DNA of 64,000 bases from JAGWBJ01 sp964291465 (GTDB lineage: Bacteria > Chloroflexota > Dehalococcoidia > Lucifugimonadales > JAGWBF01). How positions within the stretch are numbered: the first letter of the stretch is position 1; the number at the start of each line of letters is the position of its first letter. The stretch spans positions 62,001 to 126,000 of the forward strand of contig OZ219942.1 in NCBI GenBank assembly GCA_964291465.2. The letters run 5' to 3'. The notes beneath the pieces were generated by a model. That model was not told where the DNA came from. It saw only the letters and a list, made by a program, of their open reading frames with translations, and searched no databases. The position numbers and the translations under genes are program-made. Shown here piece after piece: positions 18,247 to 26,925 of the stretch.

Positions 18247-18417
18247 GGCCGTTCCCGCAGCCCAGGCGGCCCGTTGGGCTCCTACTCCAAGGGACCGGGC
18301 GCCAAGGGGCCGGGCGATACAGGGCACGGGACCATCGCCACCCTGACGCCGGCACGGCGACAGGACAACGGAGCAGGCGCCGCCAAGCCATACCAGAGAT
18401 TGGGGTGTAGCTAGCTC

Positions 18418-19839
18418 GTGGGAGAGCTCGTCCGCGTCTGCGCCCGCTGCAGCCACGTCAACCCCATGGACGGGCCCGACCGGTGCCGCAACTGCTGGGC
18501 GGAGCTGTCGGGGGTCTCGCCGGTGCCCAGGGCCGCGAGAGAAAAACCCCCCAGGTTCGAGTTTCTCAGGAAACGTCGAGTCCTTCTGCCCTCCCTCTTC
18601 GCGCTGGCCGTGGGGCTGACCGTGTGGGGGGTGCTGGTCTTCTTCGACCTTGGCCCCAACCCGCCGGCCGCCACTACCAGCGCAGCCGCGGAGGTCCTGC
18701 GGGGGGTATGGTCGCAGGTGGGAAGGACCCCCGAGAACAGCGGCTTCACGCCGGAGCGCGTCTCCGTGCCCACAAGGATAGACTGGACCTACGACACGTC
18801 GGAGCCTATTCTGGCCGCCCCAGCCGTGGACCAGGAACGGCTGTACCTGACGACTCAGACGGGCCGCATCATAGCCCTGGACAGGGGGAGCGGCGAACTC
18901 GCCTGGCAGTACGACTCCGGCCACCAGGCGGGATTCCCGGCGACGGCCACACCGGCGGTGGCGGCGGACCTGGTCATCGCCCCGGTGCGTCCCGGCCGGG
19001 TGGTCGGCCTGGACCGCCGCACGGGGGAGGCCGTGTGGGAGACGGACATAGGGGCCCCGCTGATGGCCCCCCCCATCGTGGTGGGGGGCTCCGTCTACGT
19101 TGGAGCCGGGGACGAGAAGCTGTACGCCCTGGACGCGGCCACCGGGCGGGAGAGATGGACCTTCCACGTGCTGGACCGGATAACGGCCCCCGTGGCCTAC
19201 GCCGACGACGCGGTGGTGGTGGTAAACGAGGAGAGCCTGGTCCATATCGTCGACACCAACACGGGGCGCAAGCGGTTCGTCTACGACGCGGGGGCGGGGA
19301 GCCTCGGCAGGAACATCCGGGGCGGGCCGGCCATCCACGGAGACACGGCCTACTTCCACACCCAGGGAGGCATGGTTTGGGCCGTGGACCGGCGGACGAT
19401 CACCTACCCGTTCGAGAGGGCAATAGCATACTGGAAGACCAACTTCTTCCTGTGGGGCATCACCTCGGAGCTCCCGGTCCAGAAGGGCACCGTGTGGATG
19501 AAGGGCCTCGGCGGCACCCTTATGCACGGCCCCGCCGCGGCCCACGACACCGTCTACGCGGCCACCTCTGAGGGGCGGGTGTGGGCCCTGGACGCCGCAA
19601 GCGGAGAGGAGCGGTGGACCGCCCGGGTGGGGGCAGGGACAAGCTCGGGGCCCACGGTGGCCGGCGACACCCTGGTCCTGGGGACCGAGGACGGCAGGGT
19701 TCTGGGGGTGAACGCCCACACCGGGGAACGGCAGTGGGACTTCCGCCTGGGCGGGAGGATATCGGCCCGCCCCGTGGTCGTCGAAGGGCAGCTCTACGTG
19801 GCCTCCGAGGACGGCAAGGTCTACGCGGTCAGCGGGTAG
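18418..19839 (+). CDS. Zinc-ribbon, membrane-anchored PQQ-type beta-propeller protein
   Basis: 473 residues, GTG start without an obvious Shine-Dalgarno. Residues 8-26 hold four cysteines, C8-x2-C11 and C23-x2-C26, a short zinc ribbon. A single membrane helix (about 53-76, RVLLPSLFALAVGLTVWGVL) follows. The remainder is built of PQQ/pyrrolo-quinoline-quinone-like blades (e.g. LYALDAATGRERWTF, VWALDAASGEERWTA), as in BamB and PQQ dehydrogenases. Predicted topology: zinc ribbon inside, propeller outside. No quinone-enzyme catalytic residues could be assigned, so a binding or scaffold role is more likely than a dehydrogenase. It ends the strand run that began with the binding protein at 10158. 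Confidence 0.8.
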   Translation: MGELVRVCARCSHVNPMDGPDRCRNCWAELSGVSPVPRAAREKPPRFEFLRKRRVLLPSLFALAVGLTVWGVLVFFDLGPNPPAATTSAAAEVLRGVWSQVGRTPENSGFTPERVSVPTRIDWTYDTSEPILAAPAVDQERLYLTTQTGRIIALDRGSGELAWQYDSGHQAGFPATATPAVAADLVIAPVRPGRVVGLDRRTGEAVWETDIGAPLMAPPIVVGGSVYVGAGDEKLYALDAATGRERWTFHVLDRITAPVAYADDAVVVVNEESLVHIVDTNTGRKRFVYDAGAGSLGRNIRGGPAIHGDTAYFHTQGGMVWAVDRRTITYPFERAIAYWKTNFFLWGITSELPVQKGTVWMKGLGGTLMHGPAAAHDTVYAATSEGRVWALDAASGEERWTARVGAGTSSGPTVAGDTLVLGTEDGRVLGVNAHTGERQWDFRLGGRISARPVVVEGQLYVASEDGKVYAVSG

Positions 19840-19878
19840 ACTTGCGCCTCTCCGCGGCGAGCCCTTCGCATTTGGTCA

Positions 19879-20012
19879 CTAGCGTCCTGTCCTCGAAGTT
19901 CGTTGTACCAGGCCCCTCCCCGGGTTATTGAGCCCACCCTCCCACCCCGCGCTCCGCGCGGGTAAGGAACCCCCATCCACCGGTGGACAGCCGGCGGACT
20001 CATTCAATGAGT
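19879..20012. repeat. Dispersed intergenic repeat, copy A
   Basis: The first about 70 bp (CTAGCGTCCTGTCCTCGAAG..., then GGCCCCTCCCCGGGTTAT, then GAGCCCACCCTCCCACCCC) match 40918-40991 with few differences; similarity weakens through CACCGGTGGACAGCCGGCGG. It lies between convergent genes. No open frame is associated. Confidence 0.7.
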
Positions 20013-20024
20013 CTCTGAGACGGG

Positions 20025-21455
20025 TCACGAGACGGGGGGCCGGTGCTGTATCCACGGCCTGGCCCGCTCGAAGGCGGCGGACGCGGCGATGACCGTCTCC
20101 TCGCCGCCCCTCTTTCCCACTATGTGCAAGCCAATGGGCAACCCGTCGGAGGAGAAGCCGGCCGGGACGCTGGCGGCGGCGTGCCCGATGGCGTTTATCG
20201 GGTAGGTGAAGGGATGGAAGCTGAAGTAGCGGTGGGGGTAGGCCGGCCTGCCCGCTATCTCCTCGGGGAACTCGCCCACCGGTATCGAGGGCAGGGCCAG
20301 GGTGGGCGAAAGCAGCAGGTCGTATTGCTGGAACAGGGCGGTCATCCGGACCTTGAGGGCGTCTATGAGGCCGAGGGCGCGGGCATAGGCGGCTCCGGTG
20401 ACCCTGGACCCCGCCTCGATGAAGTCCCTGGCGTAGTAGGTCAGCCGGTCCCCGTGGCTCTCCAGGTACTGTCCGTAGGAGGCGTAGGCGGCGACCTCGT
20501 ATATGGGCCCGTAGGCGTCGTACGGCGAGTCCATGACCAGGTCCGACTCCTCCACCCGGCACCCCAGCTCCTCGAACACCCGGGCCGCTTTGGAGGTGAC
20601 CTCGAGGACCTCGGGGTCCACCGCCGCGAACCCGTAGTCCGGGCTCCAGGCGATGCGCAGGCCGCCCACGTCCCCGTCGACCGCGGCCAGGAAGTCGGGG
20701 GTAGGCTCGCGCAGGGAGCCGGGGTCCCTGGGGTCGTACCCGGCCATGACCTGCAGCAGCAGGGCCGAGTCCTTGACAGTGCGGCTCAGGGGTCCCTGCT
20801 GACCGAAGAAGTTGGGCATCCCGGGGCCCTCCAGGCCGGTGTAGCTGGACACCCTGCCCTGGGTGGGCTTGATGCCGTAGATGCCGCAGAAGCTGGCGGG
20901 AATGCGTATGGAGCCGCCGCCGTCGCCCCCCGTGGCCAGGGGGCAGAGGCAGGCGGCCATGGCCGCGGCCGCGCCGCCGCTGGACCCGCCCGGGGTCCGG
21001 TCCGTGTTCCAGGGGTTGCGGCCGTGGTCTCCCAGCCGGTTCTCGCAGGTTCCGACCAGGCCGAACTCCGGGGAGTTGGTCTTGCCCAGCATGATGGCCC
21101 CGGCCTCCCGGACCCGCTCCACGACGGCCGAGTCCCGGTCGGGCACCCTGTCTTCGAACACCAGCGACCCCACGGTGGTGCGGACTCCCCGGGTCATCTG
21201 GGTGTCCTTGATGGAGATGGGCAGGCCGTGGAGGGCGCCGAGCTCGTCGCCGCGCATCACCGCCGCCTCGGCGGCCCTGGCGGCGCTCAGCGCATCATCA
21301 CGGGTGAGGAGCAGGTATGAGTTCAGCCGGGAGTCCAGCCTGTCGATGCGTTCGAAGTAAAGCTCGGTAAGCTCCACCGGCGAGACCCGCTTGGTCGCGA
21401 TGAGGCGCAGCAGGTCCGCCGCCGGGGTGAAGGCCAGCTCGTTGTCCGCCATCAT
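20025..21455 (-). CDS. Amidase (amidase signature family, GatA-like)
   Basis: 476 residues; ATG preceded by GGAGAGGAGAC. It carries the amidase-signature catalytic triad: the Lys in PISIKD, the Ser in GGGSIRIPAS and the nucleophile region GGSSGGAAAA, in the usual order and spacing. The family hydrolyses amide bonds of small amides or acts as the GatA subunit of Asp/Glu-tRNA amidotransferase. No gatB/gatC genes are adjacent and the central PGGSSGG is followed by a free-standing-amidase-like C-terminus, so a catabolic amidase is preferred. A second paralogue lies at 27109. It is alone on the minus strand between two plus-strand blocks. Confidence 0.88.
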   Translation of the reverse strand: MMADNELAFTPAADLLRLIATKRVSPVELTELYFERIDRLDSRLNSYLLLTRDDALSAARAAEAAVMRGDELGALHGLPISIKDTQMTRGVRTTVGSLVFEDRVPDRDSAVVERVREAGAIMLGKTNSPEFGLVGTCENRLGDHGRNPWNTDRTPGGSSGGAAAAMAACLCPLATGGDGGGSIRIPASFCGIYGIKPTQGRVSSYTGLEGPGMPNFFGQQGPLSRTVKDSALLLQVMAGYDPRDPGSLREPTPDFLAAVDGDVGGLRIAWSPDYGFAAVDPEVLEVTSKAARVFEELGCRVEESDLVMDSPYDAYGPIYEVAAYASYGQYLESHGDRLTYYARDFIEAGSRVTGAAYARALGLIDALKVRMTALFQQYDLLLSPTLALPSIPVGEFPEEIAGRPAYPHRYFSFHPFTYPINAIGHAAASVPAGFSSDGLPIGLHIVGKRGGEETVIAASAAFERARPWIQHRPPVS

Positions 21456-22042
21456 GTCTCCTCTCCTATCCCAGGGATGCTCCGAATAACCCCGGCCCCC
21501 GCCGGGTTATCGAGCCCACGCCCATCGCCGGTGGCGTCGCCGCCACGACAAACGTTGGCTACCCGCAGGGGCGCCGGGAGGCACGGCCGGAATTGTTTCC
21601 CCGGAGGAACAATTAAGGGTCAATTCGGCCCCGGGTGCGTGGCGCAGGTTCGTTCATTGTCTTGGAACGAATAAGGTCGAACCGGTCGCGGGCGCGAATC
21701 ATCCAGATCTCCCATGGGAGCGGTTGGCGGCCACGGACCACCGAAGGAGGCCGGCCGCCAGCATCCTGTCGATGCGATACCAGTTTGAGGAACGGTCTGG
21801 GGCATGTCAAGGGAGGCATGTCATGGAGGGTCGGATCGAACCCGGACAGGCGGACGCGGAGAAGCGAGTCTTGCTTGTCCAGTCGCGGCGGCCGTGGTGT
21901 AGAATAACCGTAACACGACGGGTGTCGGCCTGCCCGGAAGGGAGGGCTGTACATCCAGGCGGCTACAGGAGTAAAATCAGGGTGCTGGACGGTTGCCGTC
22001 GTGCGGATGGCCGGTGTCCTCAGATAATTGGAGGAGAGCCAG
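21456..22042. other. 587-bp spacer between divergent genes
   Basis: It holds an imperfect inverted repeat ATAACCCCGG/CCGGGTTAT (21486-21510) whose right half plus CGAGCCCAC resembles the dispersed repeat at 19879 and 40918. There is a possible promoter near 21875-21905 for the DUF1800 operon. I see no convincing gene in the remainder. Confidence 0.5.
21875..21905 (+). promoter_or_regulatory. Possible promoter for the second DUF1800-DUF1501-NHL operon
   Basis: TTGTCC (21875-21880) and TAGAAT (21900-21905) with a longish 19-nt spacer; 137 nt upstream of the start at 22043. The spacing makes this tentative. Confidence 0.35.
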
Positions 22043-23446
22043 ATGGCAGACAACGATATCGCTCTAATGGCCCACCTGATGCGACGGGCCGGGTTCGGCG
22101 CCCGGTACGAGGAGCTGGAGGCCCGGGCTGCCAAGGGGTACGAGGCCACCGTCGAGGAGCTGCTGAACCCCGAGGAGCACTCCAACGGTCTGGAGCTGGA
22201 CCTGGCGGAACGGTACTTCATCGAGTGGAACCAGTTCACCAGGGGCGTGCCCGAGTACTTCGCCTGGCGCATGATGAACTCGAGGGCCCAGCTCGAAGAG
22301 AAGATGATCCTCTTCTGGCACGGCATCCTGTGCACCGCCGACAGCAAGACCCAGAGCTACGCCACGTCCTACGTGGAGCTGGAGATGTTCCGCCGCTACG
22401 GAATGGGCAGCTTCAGGGACCTGCTCGTGGAGATCTCCAAGGACCCGGCCATGGTCTACTTCCTGGACAACTGCCTGAGCCACAAGGGGGCCATCAACGA
22501 GAACTACGGTCGGGAGCTGCTGGAGCTGTTCTCCATGGGCGTGGGGATGGACGACCAGTTCAACTACACCGAGGACGACGTGAAGGAGTGCTCCCGGGCC
22601 TTCACCGGCTGGACCATCGCCAACTCCATCCCGACACAGCCCTACGGGCCCTACGAAGCCAGGTTCGTCTACAACCCGCTGGACCACGACGACGGGGTGA
22701 AGACCTTCCTGGGCGAGACGGGGCGCTTCAACGGCGAGGACGTCATCGACATCATCTGCAAGCAGCCGGCCACGGCCCGGTTCATCTCCCGCCACATGTA
22801 CAGCTACTTCGTGGCCGACGAGGCCCAGGTGCCCTTGTGGATGGAGACGCCACCCCGGGACCCGGAGACCATCAAGATGCTGGAGGACGAGTACTTCCGG
22901 TCGGGCTACGACATCCGCTCCATGCTGCGGGTGCTGTTCCACTCGGACGCCTTCAAGAACGCCCGCTTCTCCAGGGTAAAGGGCCCCATCGAGACGGTGA
23001 TGGGCACCATGCGCCTGATAGGGGACTGGACGTCTCCCAAGCCCGGCTTCGAGTTCATCTTCGACGAGATGAAGTTCATGGGGCAGGAGATACTGAACCC
23101 GCCCTCGGTGGAGGGCTGGCACACGGGCAAGGAGTGGATCGACGGCGGGACCCTGGTGCACCGGATCAACTTCACGGCCGACTTCGTGGGCGACACGAGC
23201 TACCCGGGCGTGCAGAGTATAGTCAACAGGCTGGCATCCGAAGCGCCCACCCTCTCCGCCGAGGGACTGGTGGACGGATGCCTGCGGCTGCTGGGACACT
23301 ACGAACTGGACGCCGAGACCCGGGAGATGCTCGTGGCCCGCGCCCAGAAGGGCGGCGACCTGCGCACCGACAGCGAGGAGTTCCCCCAGAGGGTCAGGCA
23401 GATGCTGCAGCTGATAGTCGCCACGAAAGAGTACCTTTACGCCTAG
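22043..23446 (+). CDS. DUF1800 family protein
   Basis: 467 residues; ATG 22043 is set by GGAGGAGA 5 nt upstream and by similarity of MADNDIALMAHLMRRAGFGA to the 5236 protein (MADKRIALMAHLMRRAGFGA). An in-frame ATG at 22028 lies before the Shine-Dalgarno. Conserved blocks: ILFWHGILCTADSKTQS, INENYGRELLELFSMGVG, CSRAFTGWT, NPPSVEGWHTGKEWIDGG. No export signal. First gene of a cassette followed by DUF1501 (23548) and NHL (24752) genes, all on one strand. Confidence 0.88.
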   Translation: MADNDIALMAHLMRRAGFGARYEELEARAAKGYEATVEELLNPEEHSNGLELDLAERYFIEWNQFTRGVPEYFAWRMMNSRAQLEEKMILFWHGILCTADSKTQSYATSYVELEMFRRYGMGSFRDLLVEISKDPAMVYFLDNCLSHKGAINENYGRELLELFSMGVGMDDQFNYTEDDVKECSRAFTGWTIANSIPTQPYGPYEARFVYNPLDHDDGVKTFLGETGRFNGEDVIDIICKQPATARFISRHMYSYFVADEAQVPLWMETPPRDPETIKMLEDEYFRSGYDIRSMLRVLFHSDAFKNARFSRVKGPIETVMGTMRLIGDWTSPKPGFEFIFDEMKFMGQEILNPPSVEGWHTGKEWIDGGTLVHRINFTADFVGDTSYPGVQSIVNRLASEAPTLSAEGLVDGCLRLLGHYELDAETREMLVARAQKGGDLRTDSEEFPQRVRQMLQLIVATKEYLYA

Positions 23447-23547
23447 GCATGGGCCCGGGCCCCCGGGACTGGCCAGAGGGTAGGTGCCCCATATAGGGCC
23501 CCCCATCAGGGCATATCGGGCCCCCCATCAGGGAAGGAGGAGGAAAC

Positions 23548-24684
23548 ATGACGGCCAACAAGAAAGACCCGGTGCTGGTGGTGCTCCAGTTGTCGGGGGC
23601 CTACGACGCGCTGAACACGGTCATCCCGTACGAAGACCCCCTGTACATGGACTACCGCCCGGTGCTGAAGGTCGAGCCGGAGGACGTCCTGCCGCTGGAC
23701 GACAAGGTCGGGCTCAACCCGGCGATGGCGCCGGTGAAGGAGCTGTACGACCAGGGAAAGGTGGCCGTCATCCAGGGCATCGGCTATCCCAACCCCATCC
23801 GCTCCCACTTCCGGTCGATGGACATCTGGCATACCGCCGTGCCCGAGAAGATGGTCACCGACGGCTGGCTGGGCCGGGCCATCCGGGAGCTGGACCCCCA
23901 CAAGGAGAACGTGCTGACGGCCGTCAACTTCGGCCGGGGACTGCCCAGGGCCCTGGCGGCCCCGGGAGTGTCGGTCGCCTCGGTGGGCAACCTGGAGACC
24001 TACGGGGTGCTGACCGGCATCAAGGGCCAGGACCAGAGGACGGACGCCCTGGACGCATTTGCCAGGATGTACTCGCCCATGATCGGCAACGGCCCGGTGA
24101 ACGACTACCTGTCCCAGACCGGCTTGGACGCCCTGAAGGGCGCCGACATCCTGGCAACCGCCCCAGACGCCTACTCATCCACCGTGGAGTACGCCGGAGA
24201 CCCCTTCTCCCAGTGGGTCAAGAACATCGCGCAGGTGCATCTGGCGGAGTTCGGCACACGCATCCTCTACACCTCCCTCGACCCGGGGGCGTTCGACACC
24301 CACGCCAACCAGGCAACGGCGTTCCCCAAGCTGTGGTCCGAGGTGTCCAACGCGGCGAGCGACCTGTACCACGACCTGAAGGAGCACGACGCCAACCAGG
24401 AGGTGGTGATCCTCATGTTCACCGAGTTCGGCCGGCGCGTGCAGGAGAACGGCTCAGGCACGGACCACGGCTCGGGCGGAGTGGCCTTCGTAATGGGCGA
24501 CGCGGTCAAGGGCGGGCTGTACGGCGAGTACCCCTCCCTGGAGCCGTCCAAGCTGGACGAGGGCGACCTCCATTGGAACAACGACTTCCGGGGCATGTAC
24601 GCGACGCTGTTGGAGAAATGGATGGGCCTGGAGCCCCAGCCCATTCTCGGAGGGTCCTACGAGCAGTTCGACCTCATCAAGTGA
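23548..24684 (+). CDS. DUF1501 family protein
   Basis: 378 residues with a strong Shine-Dalgarno (GGAGGAGG) before ATG. It is strongly similar throughout to the 13999 protein: VLVVLQLSGAYDALNTVIPY, HFRSMDIWHT, GRGLPRALAAPG, TEFGRRVQENGSGTDHGSG, WNNDFRGMYATLLEKWMGLE. One difference is SGAYD in place of the usual SGGND near the N-terminus, a change in a family-conserved loop. No Tat or Sec signal. It sits between DUF1800 and NHL genes exactly as in the 12514-16201 cassette. Activity unknown. Confidence 0.88.
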   Translation: MTANKKDPVLVVLQLSGAYDALNTVIPYEDPLYMDYRPVLKVEPEDVLPLDDKVGLNPAMAPVKELYDQGKVAVIQGIGYPNPIRSHFRSMDIWHTAVPEKMVTDGWLGRAIRELDPHKENVLTAVNFGRGLPRALAAPGVSVASVGNLETYGVLTGIKGQDQRTDALDAFARMYSPMIGNGPVNDYLSQTGLDALKGADILATAPDAYSSTVEYAGDPFSQWVKNIAQVHLAEFGTRILYTSLDPGAFDTHANQATAFPKLWSEVSNAASDLYHDLKEHDANQEVVILMFTEFGRRVQENGSGTDHGSGGVAFVMGDAVKGGLYGEYPSLEPSKLDEGDLHWNNDFRGMYATLLEKWMGLEPQPILGGSYEQFDLIK

Positions 24685-24751
24685 GGGGGCCGACCGGCGA
24701 GCACCGGCCCGCCCTGTTATTCGGCGTGAACCACGCACTAGCGAGGAAGAG

Positions 24752-25789
24752 ATGGTCACTCAGATACCGCCTGTAACTTTCGAGTACAGCCACACCATTG
24801 GGCGGCAAGAGGTCCGGAGTGGAAACGGGTTCTTCTACCCGGTGGCCATAACCAGGGACGAGGAGGGCCTGCTGTACGTGCTGAGCAGGGGCACCGAGAC
24901 CCCGGCGTTCTTCCCGTGCAAGCGTGTGACGGTGTTCACGGCGGAGGAGGAGCTGATCCGGGACTACGGCCAGAAGGTCCCCCCGGAAGAGGCGACCAGG
25001 GAGATGGCCCCCGACGGCAGCTTCATGTGGCCCACCTCCGTCGCCCTGGACTCGGAGAACAACACCTACGTGTCCGACGAGTGGCTGGACCGGATATCCG
25101 TGTTCGACAAGGACGGGGTCTGGACGGCGAAGTGGGGCACGCCGGGGGACGGGGACGGCGAGATCGACCGACCCTCGGGCCTGGCCTTCGACAAGGAGGA
25201 CAACCTGTACCTGGTGGACAGCCGGAACAGCCGGGTCCAGATATTCACCAGGGACGGCCGGTTCCTGGACAAGTGGGGCCGGAAGGGCGACGGCGACGGC
25301 GAGTTCGACATGCCGTGGGGCATCGAGATCGACGGGAACGGCGACGTGTACATAGCCGACTGGCGGAACGACCGTATCCAAAAGTTCGCCCCGGACGGCC
25401 GGTTCCTGATGAAGTTCGGCACGCCGGGCCAGGGCGACGGAGAGCTCAACCGGCCCACTGGAGTCGCCGTCGACGGCGAGGGGATCATCTACGTCACGGA
25501 CTTCAAGAACGACCGGCTCCAGGTGTTCGCCCCCGACGGCGGCTTCATCACCAAGCTGACGGGCGAGGCTACCCTGTCCCAGTGGGGAAGGGAGCGGGTG
25601 GAGCTCGACCCGCTGGCGTCCAAGGGCCGGAGGGTGGCCCAGGGTCTGAGGGAGCGCGAGAAGGCGTTCCAGGGGCCCATCGCGGTAGAGGTGGACGACG
25701 AGGACCGGGTCTTCGTGGTGGAGTGCGCCCGCCACCGGGTCCAGGTATTCCACAAGCAGAGCGCCATATTCCAGGGCGGGCTGCTGTAA
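24752..25789 (+). CDS. NHL-repeat beta-propeller protein
   Basis: 345 residues; ATG after GAGGAAG. The N-terminal FEYSHTIGRQEVRSGNGFFYP and the LTGEATLSQWGRERV insert mark it as the same subfamily as the 4183 and 15212 proteins. Blades such as VYIADWRNDRIQKFAPDGRF and IYVTDFKNDRLQVFAPDGG are regular NHL repeats. No signal peptide. Third gene of the second complete cassette. Confidence 0.87.
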   Translation: MVTQIPPVTFEYSHTIGRQEVRSGNGFFYPVAITRDEEGLLYVLSRGTETPAFFPCKRVTVFTAEEELIRDYGQKVPPEEATREMAPDGSFMWPTSVALDSENNTYVSDEWLDRISVFDKDGVWTAKWGTPGDGDGEIDRPSGLAFDKEDNLYLVDSRNSRVQIFTRDGRFLDKWGRKGDGDGEFDMPWGIEIDGNGDVYIADWRNDRIQKFAPDGRFLMKFGTPGQGDGELNRPTGVAVDGEGIIYVTDFKNDRLQVFAPDGGFITKLTGEATLSQWGRERVELDPLASKGRRVAQGLREREKAFQGPIAVEVDDEDRVFVVECARHRVQVFHKQSAIFQGGLL

Positions 25790-25842
25790 CATCTCGGACT
25801 AGAGTCCGCTTACGCCTAAGCCTCCGTCGCTGTGCAAGTCCG

Positions 25843-25871
25843 TTGTGAGGCTCCATGACGAGGTATACAAT
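25843..25871 (+). promoter_or_regulatory. Promoter for two small unknown genes
   Basis: TTGTGA (25843-25848), 17-nt spacer, TACAAT (25866-25871), 36 nt upstream of the start at 25908. Confidence 0.5.
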
Positions 25872-25907
25872 CGTCTGTAACAACGAGGATGGAGAACTTG
25901 GTGCTCT

Positions 25908-26129
25908 ATGACGACTAAGCGCAAACCCGACGGTCTTGAAACAGAGCTAACGTACTTCGGCTCGACCCATATCGTAGTCGATGTAGTAGACCTGCCCGAT
26001 GGAAGCGGCGAGGGCATAAGCATCCAGTTTGCTGATGTGGGTTACCTTATGCCACTAGATGGTGCGGAGTGGCTAGGCGATGCCATTAAGCAGCAGATTG
26101 AACGGGCCCGAGGCCTAAAGAGCCGGTAA
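25908..26129 (+). CDS. Hypothetical small protein (73 aa)
   Basis: Not recognised. The protein begins MTTKRKPDGLETELTYFG and contains alternating hydrophobic residues (HIVVDVVDL, EGISIQFADVGYLMPL) suggesting a small beta-sheet, ending in a charged helix (WLGDAIKQQIERARG). It has its own promoter and is followed after one base by the next small gene. Base composition is visibly more AT-rich than the surrounding genes, suggesting acquisition by transfer. Confidence 0.55.
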   Translation: MTTKRKPDGLETELTYFGSTHIVVDVVDLPDGSGEGISIQFADVGYLMPLDGAEWLGDAIKQQIERARGLKSR

Positions 26130-26130
26130 G

Positions 26131-26331
26131 TTGAGAGAGAGCCGCTCCGATGAAGTATCCTTTTGGCGAGAAAAGGCGTTAGACAGGTACGCACTTAAGG
26201 AGGATGTTGCAGAGCTCCGCGGTATGGTCAAGACTCTAAATCGTTTCGCCTTCGTCGGGGTTGGGCTGATATCAGTTGGAGTAGCAACCGGAGTAGCTGC
26301 CCTAGTGAGGTATTGGACTGGACAATCATGA
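26131..26331 (+). CDS. Hypothetical small membrane protein (66 aa)
   Basis: Not recognised. It starts with TTG one base after the preceding stop, so translation is probably coupled. A charged N-terminal helix (SFWREKALDRYALKEDVAELRGMVKTL) precedes one membrane helix (FAFVGVGLISVGVATGVAALV) and a short polar tail. This layout resembles small holin-like or phage accessory proteins, but no family can be named. It lies in the same AT-richer patch. Confidence 0.5.
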   Translation: MRESRSDEVSFWREKALDRYALKEDVAELRGMVKTLNRFAFVGVGLISVGVATGVAALVRYWTGQS

Positions 26332-26403
26332 GCAACATCTGATCGATGTTTGCCAAATTCCTGTCATCACGCAACCGATGCCAACAGTGGGCATATGTAG
26401 CCT

Positions 26404-26925
26404 CTAACCATCTACCGCTCCTTTCATCGGCCACCCATTTTGGTCAAAAAAGCTGATGCGAGCGTCCCCGTTGGCCGCTATGCCTATGGCCAATCGGCAG
26501 GTGTCATTCCCATCACGAAACTGCAATTTGGGGTTGCCATTGATGTCTAAACCTAGAGTTACCCGAGCTCCCTTCCCGCCGTAGAGCGCAACAGCACGGA
26601 ACTCGTTGTAGTCTTCATCTATCAGCACCTTATCGTCCACGCCAATGGGGGCATGAAAATTCAACGTAGCGTCGTTGAGATTGATATTCCACCTGTCCTC
26701 TATCAGAAGACTCTCGTTACCAGACTCGTCGACAAAAGCCAATGACGGCTCATCAGCCCTCGTTAGCCCCATCCAAATACGATAACCCCCACTCTTGTCG
26801 TGGAGTTCCAATCGTGGGTCACCATCTTGGTCAAGCCCCAACTCGGCGCGAACCTGCCCGTTGTCATCCACCACTTGAAACCGTTTTGCACGAACCGTTT
26901 CCTTAGTGTCCCCGTTGCCTTCCAT
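26404..26925 (-). CDS. Hypothetical repeat protein (173 aa)
   Basis: Not assigned to a named family. Four or more short beta-rich repeats are visible, built on a pattern like VRAELGLD.DG.PRLELHDKSG and ARVTLGLDINGNPKLQFRDGN, each ending with G-Y/C-R-hydrophobic-I/W-x-G. Such repeats probably form a beta-solenoid or a small sheet and occur in uncharacterised bacterial and phage-associated proteins. ATG start; no signal peptide. Downstream end is convergent with the 26131 gene, inside the AT-richer patch. Confidence 0.6.
   Translation of the reverse strand: MEGNGDTKETVRAKRFQVVDDNGQVRAELGLDQDGDPRLELHDKSGGYRIWMGLTRADEPSLAFVDESGNESLLIEDRWNINLNDATLNFHAPIGVDDKVLIDEDYNEFRAVALYGGKGARVTLGLDINGNPKLQFRDGNDTCRLAIGIAANGDARISFFDQNGWPMKGAVDG

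Noticed and set aside
17395..19719. 774-codon open frame on the minus strand spanning a permease and the PQQ-type gene
   Set aside because: It crosses two genuine genes and their spacer and encodes repetitive Gly/Arg/His-rich sequence without domains.
20025..21455. GatA subunit of the tRNA amidotransferase
   Set aside because: The amidase signature is shared, but no gatB or gatC is nearby and a second similar amidase sits in an M20 operon, so free-standing amidases are more likely.
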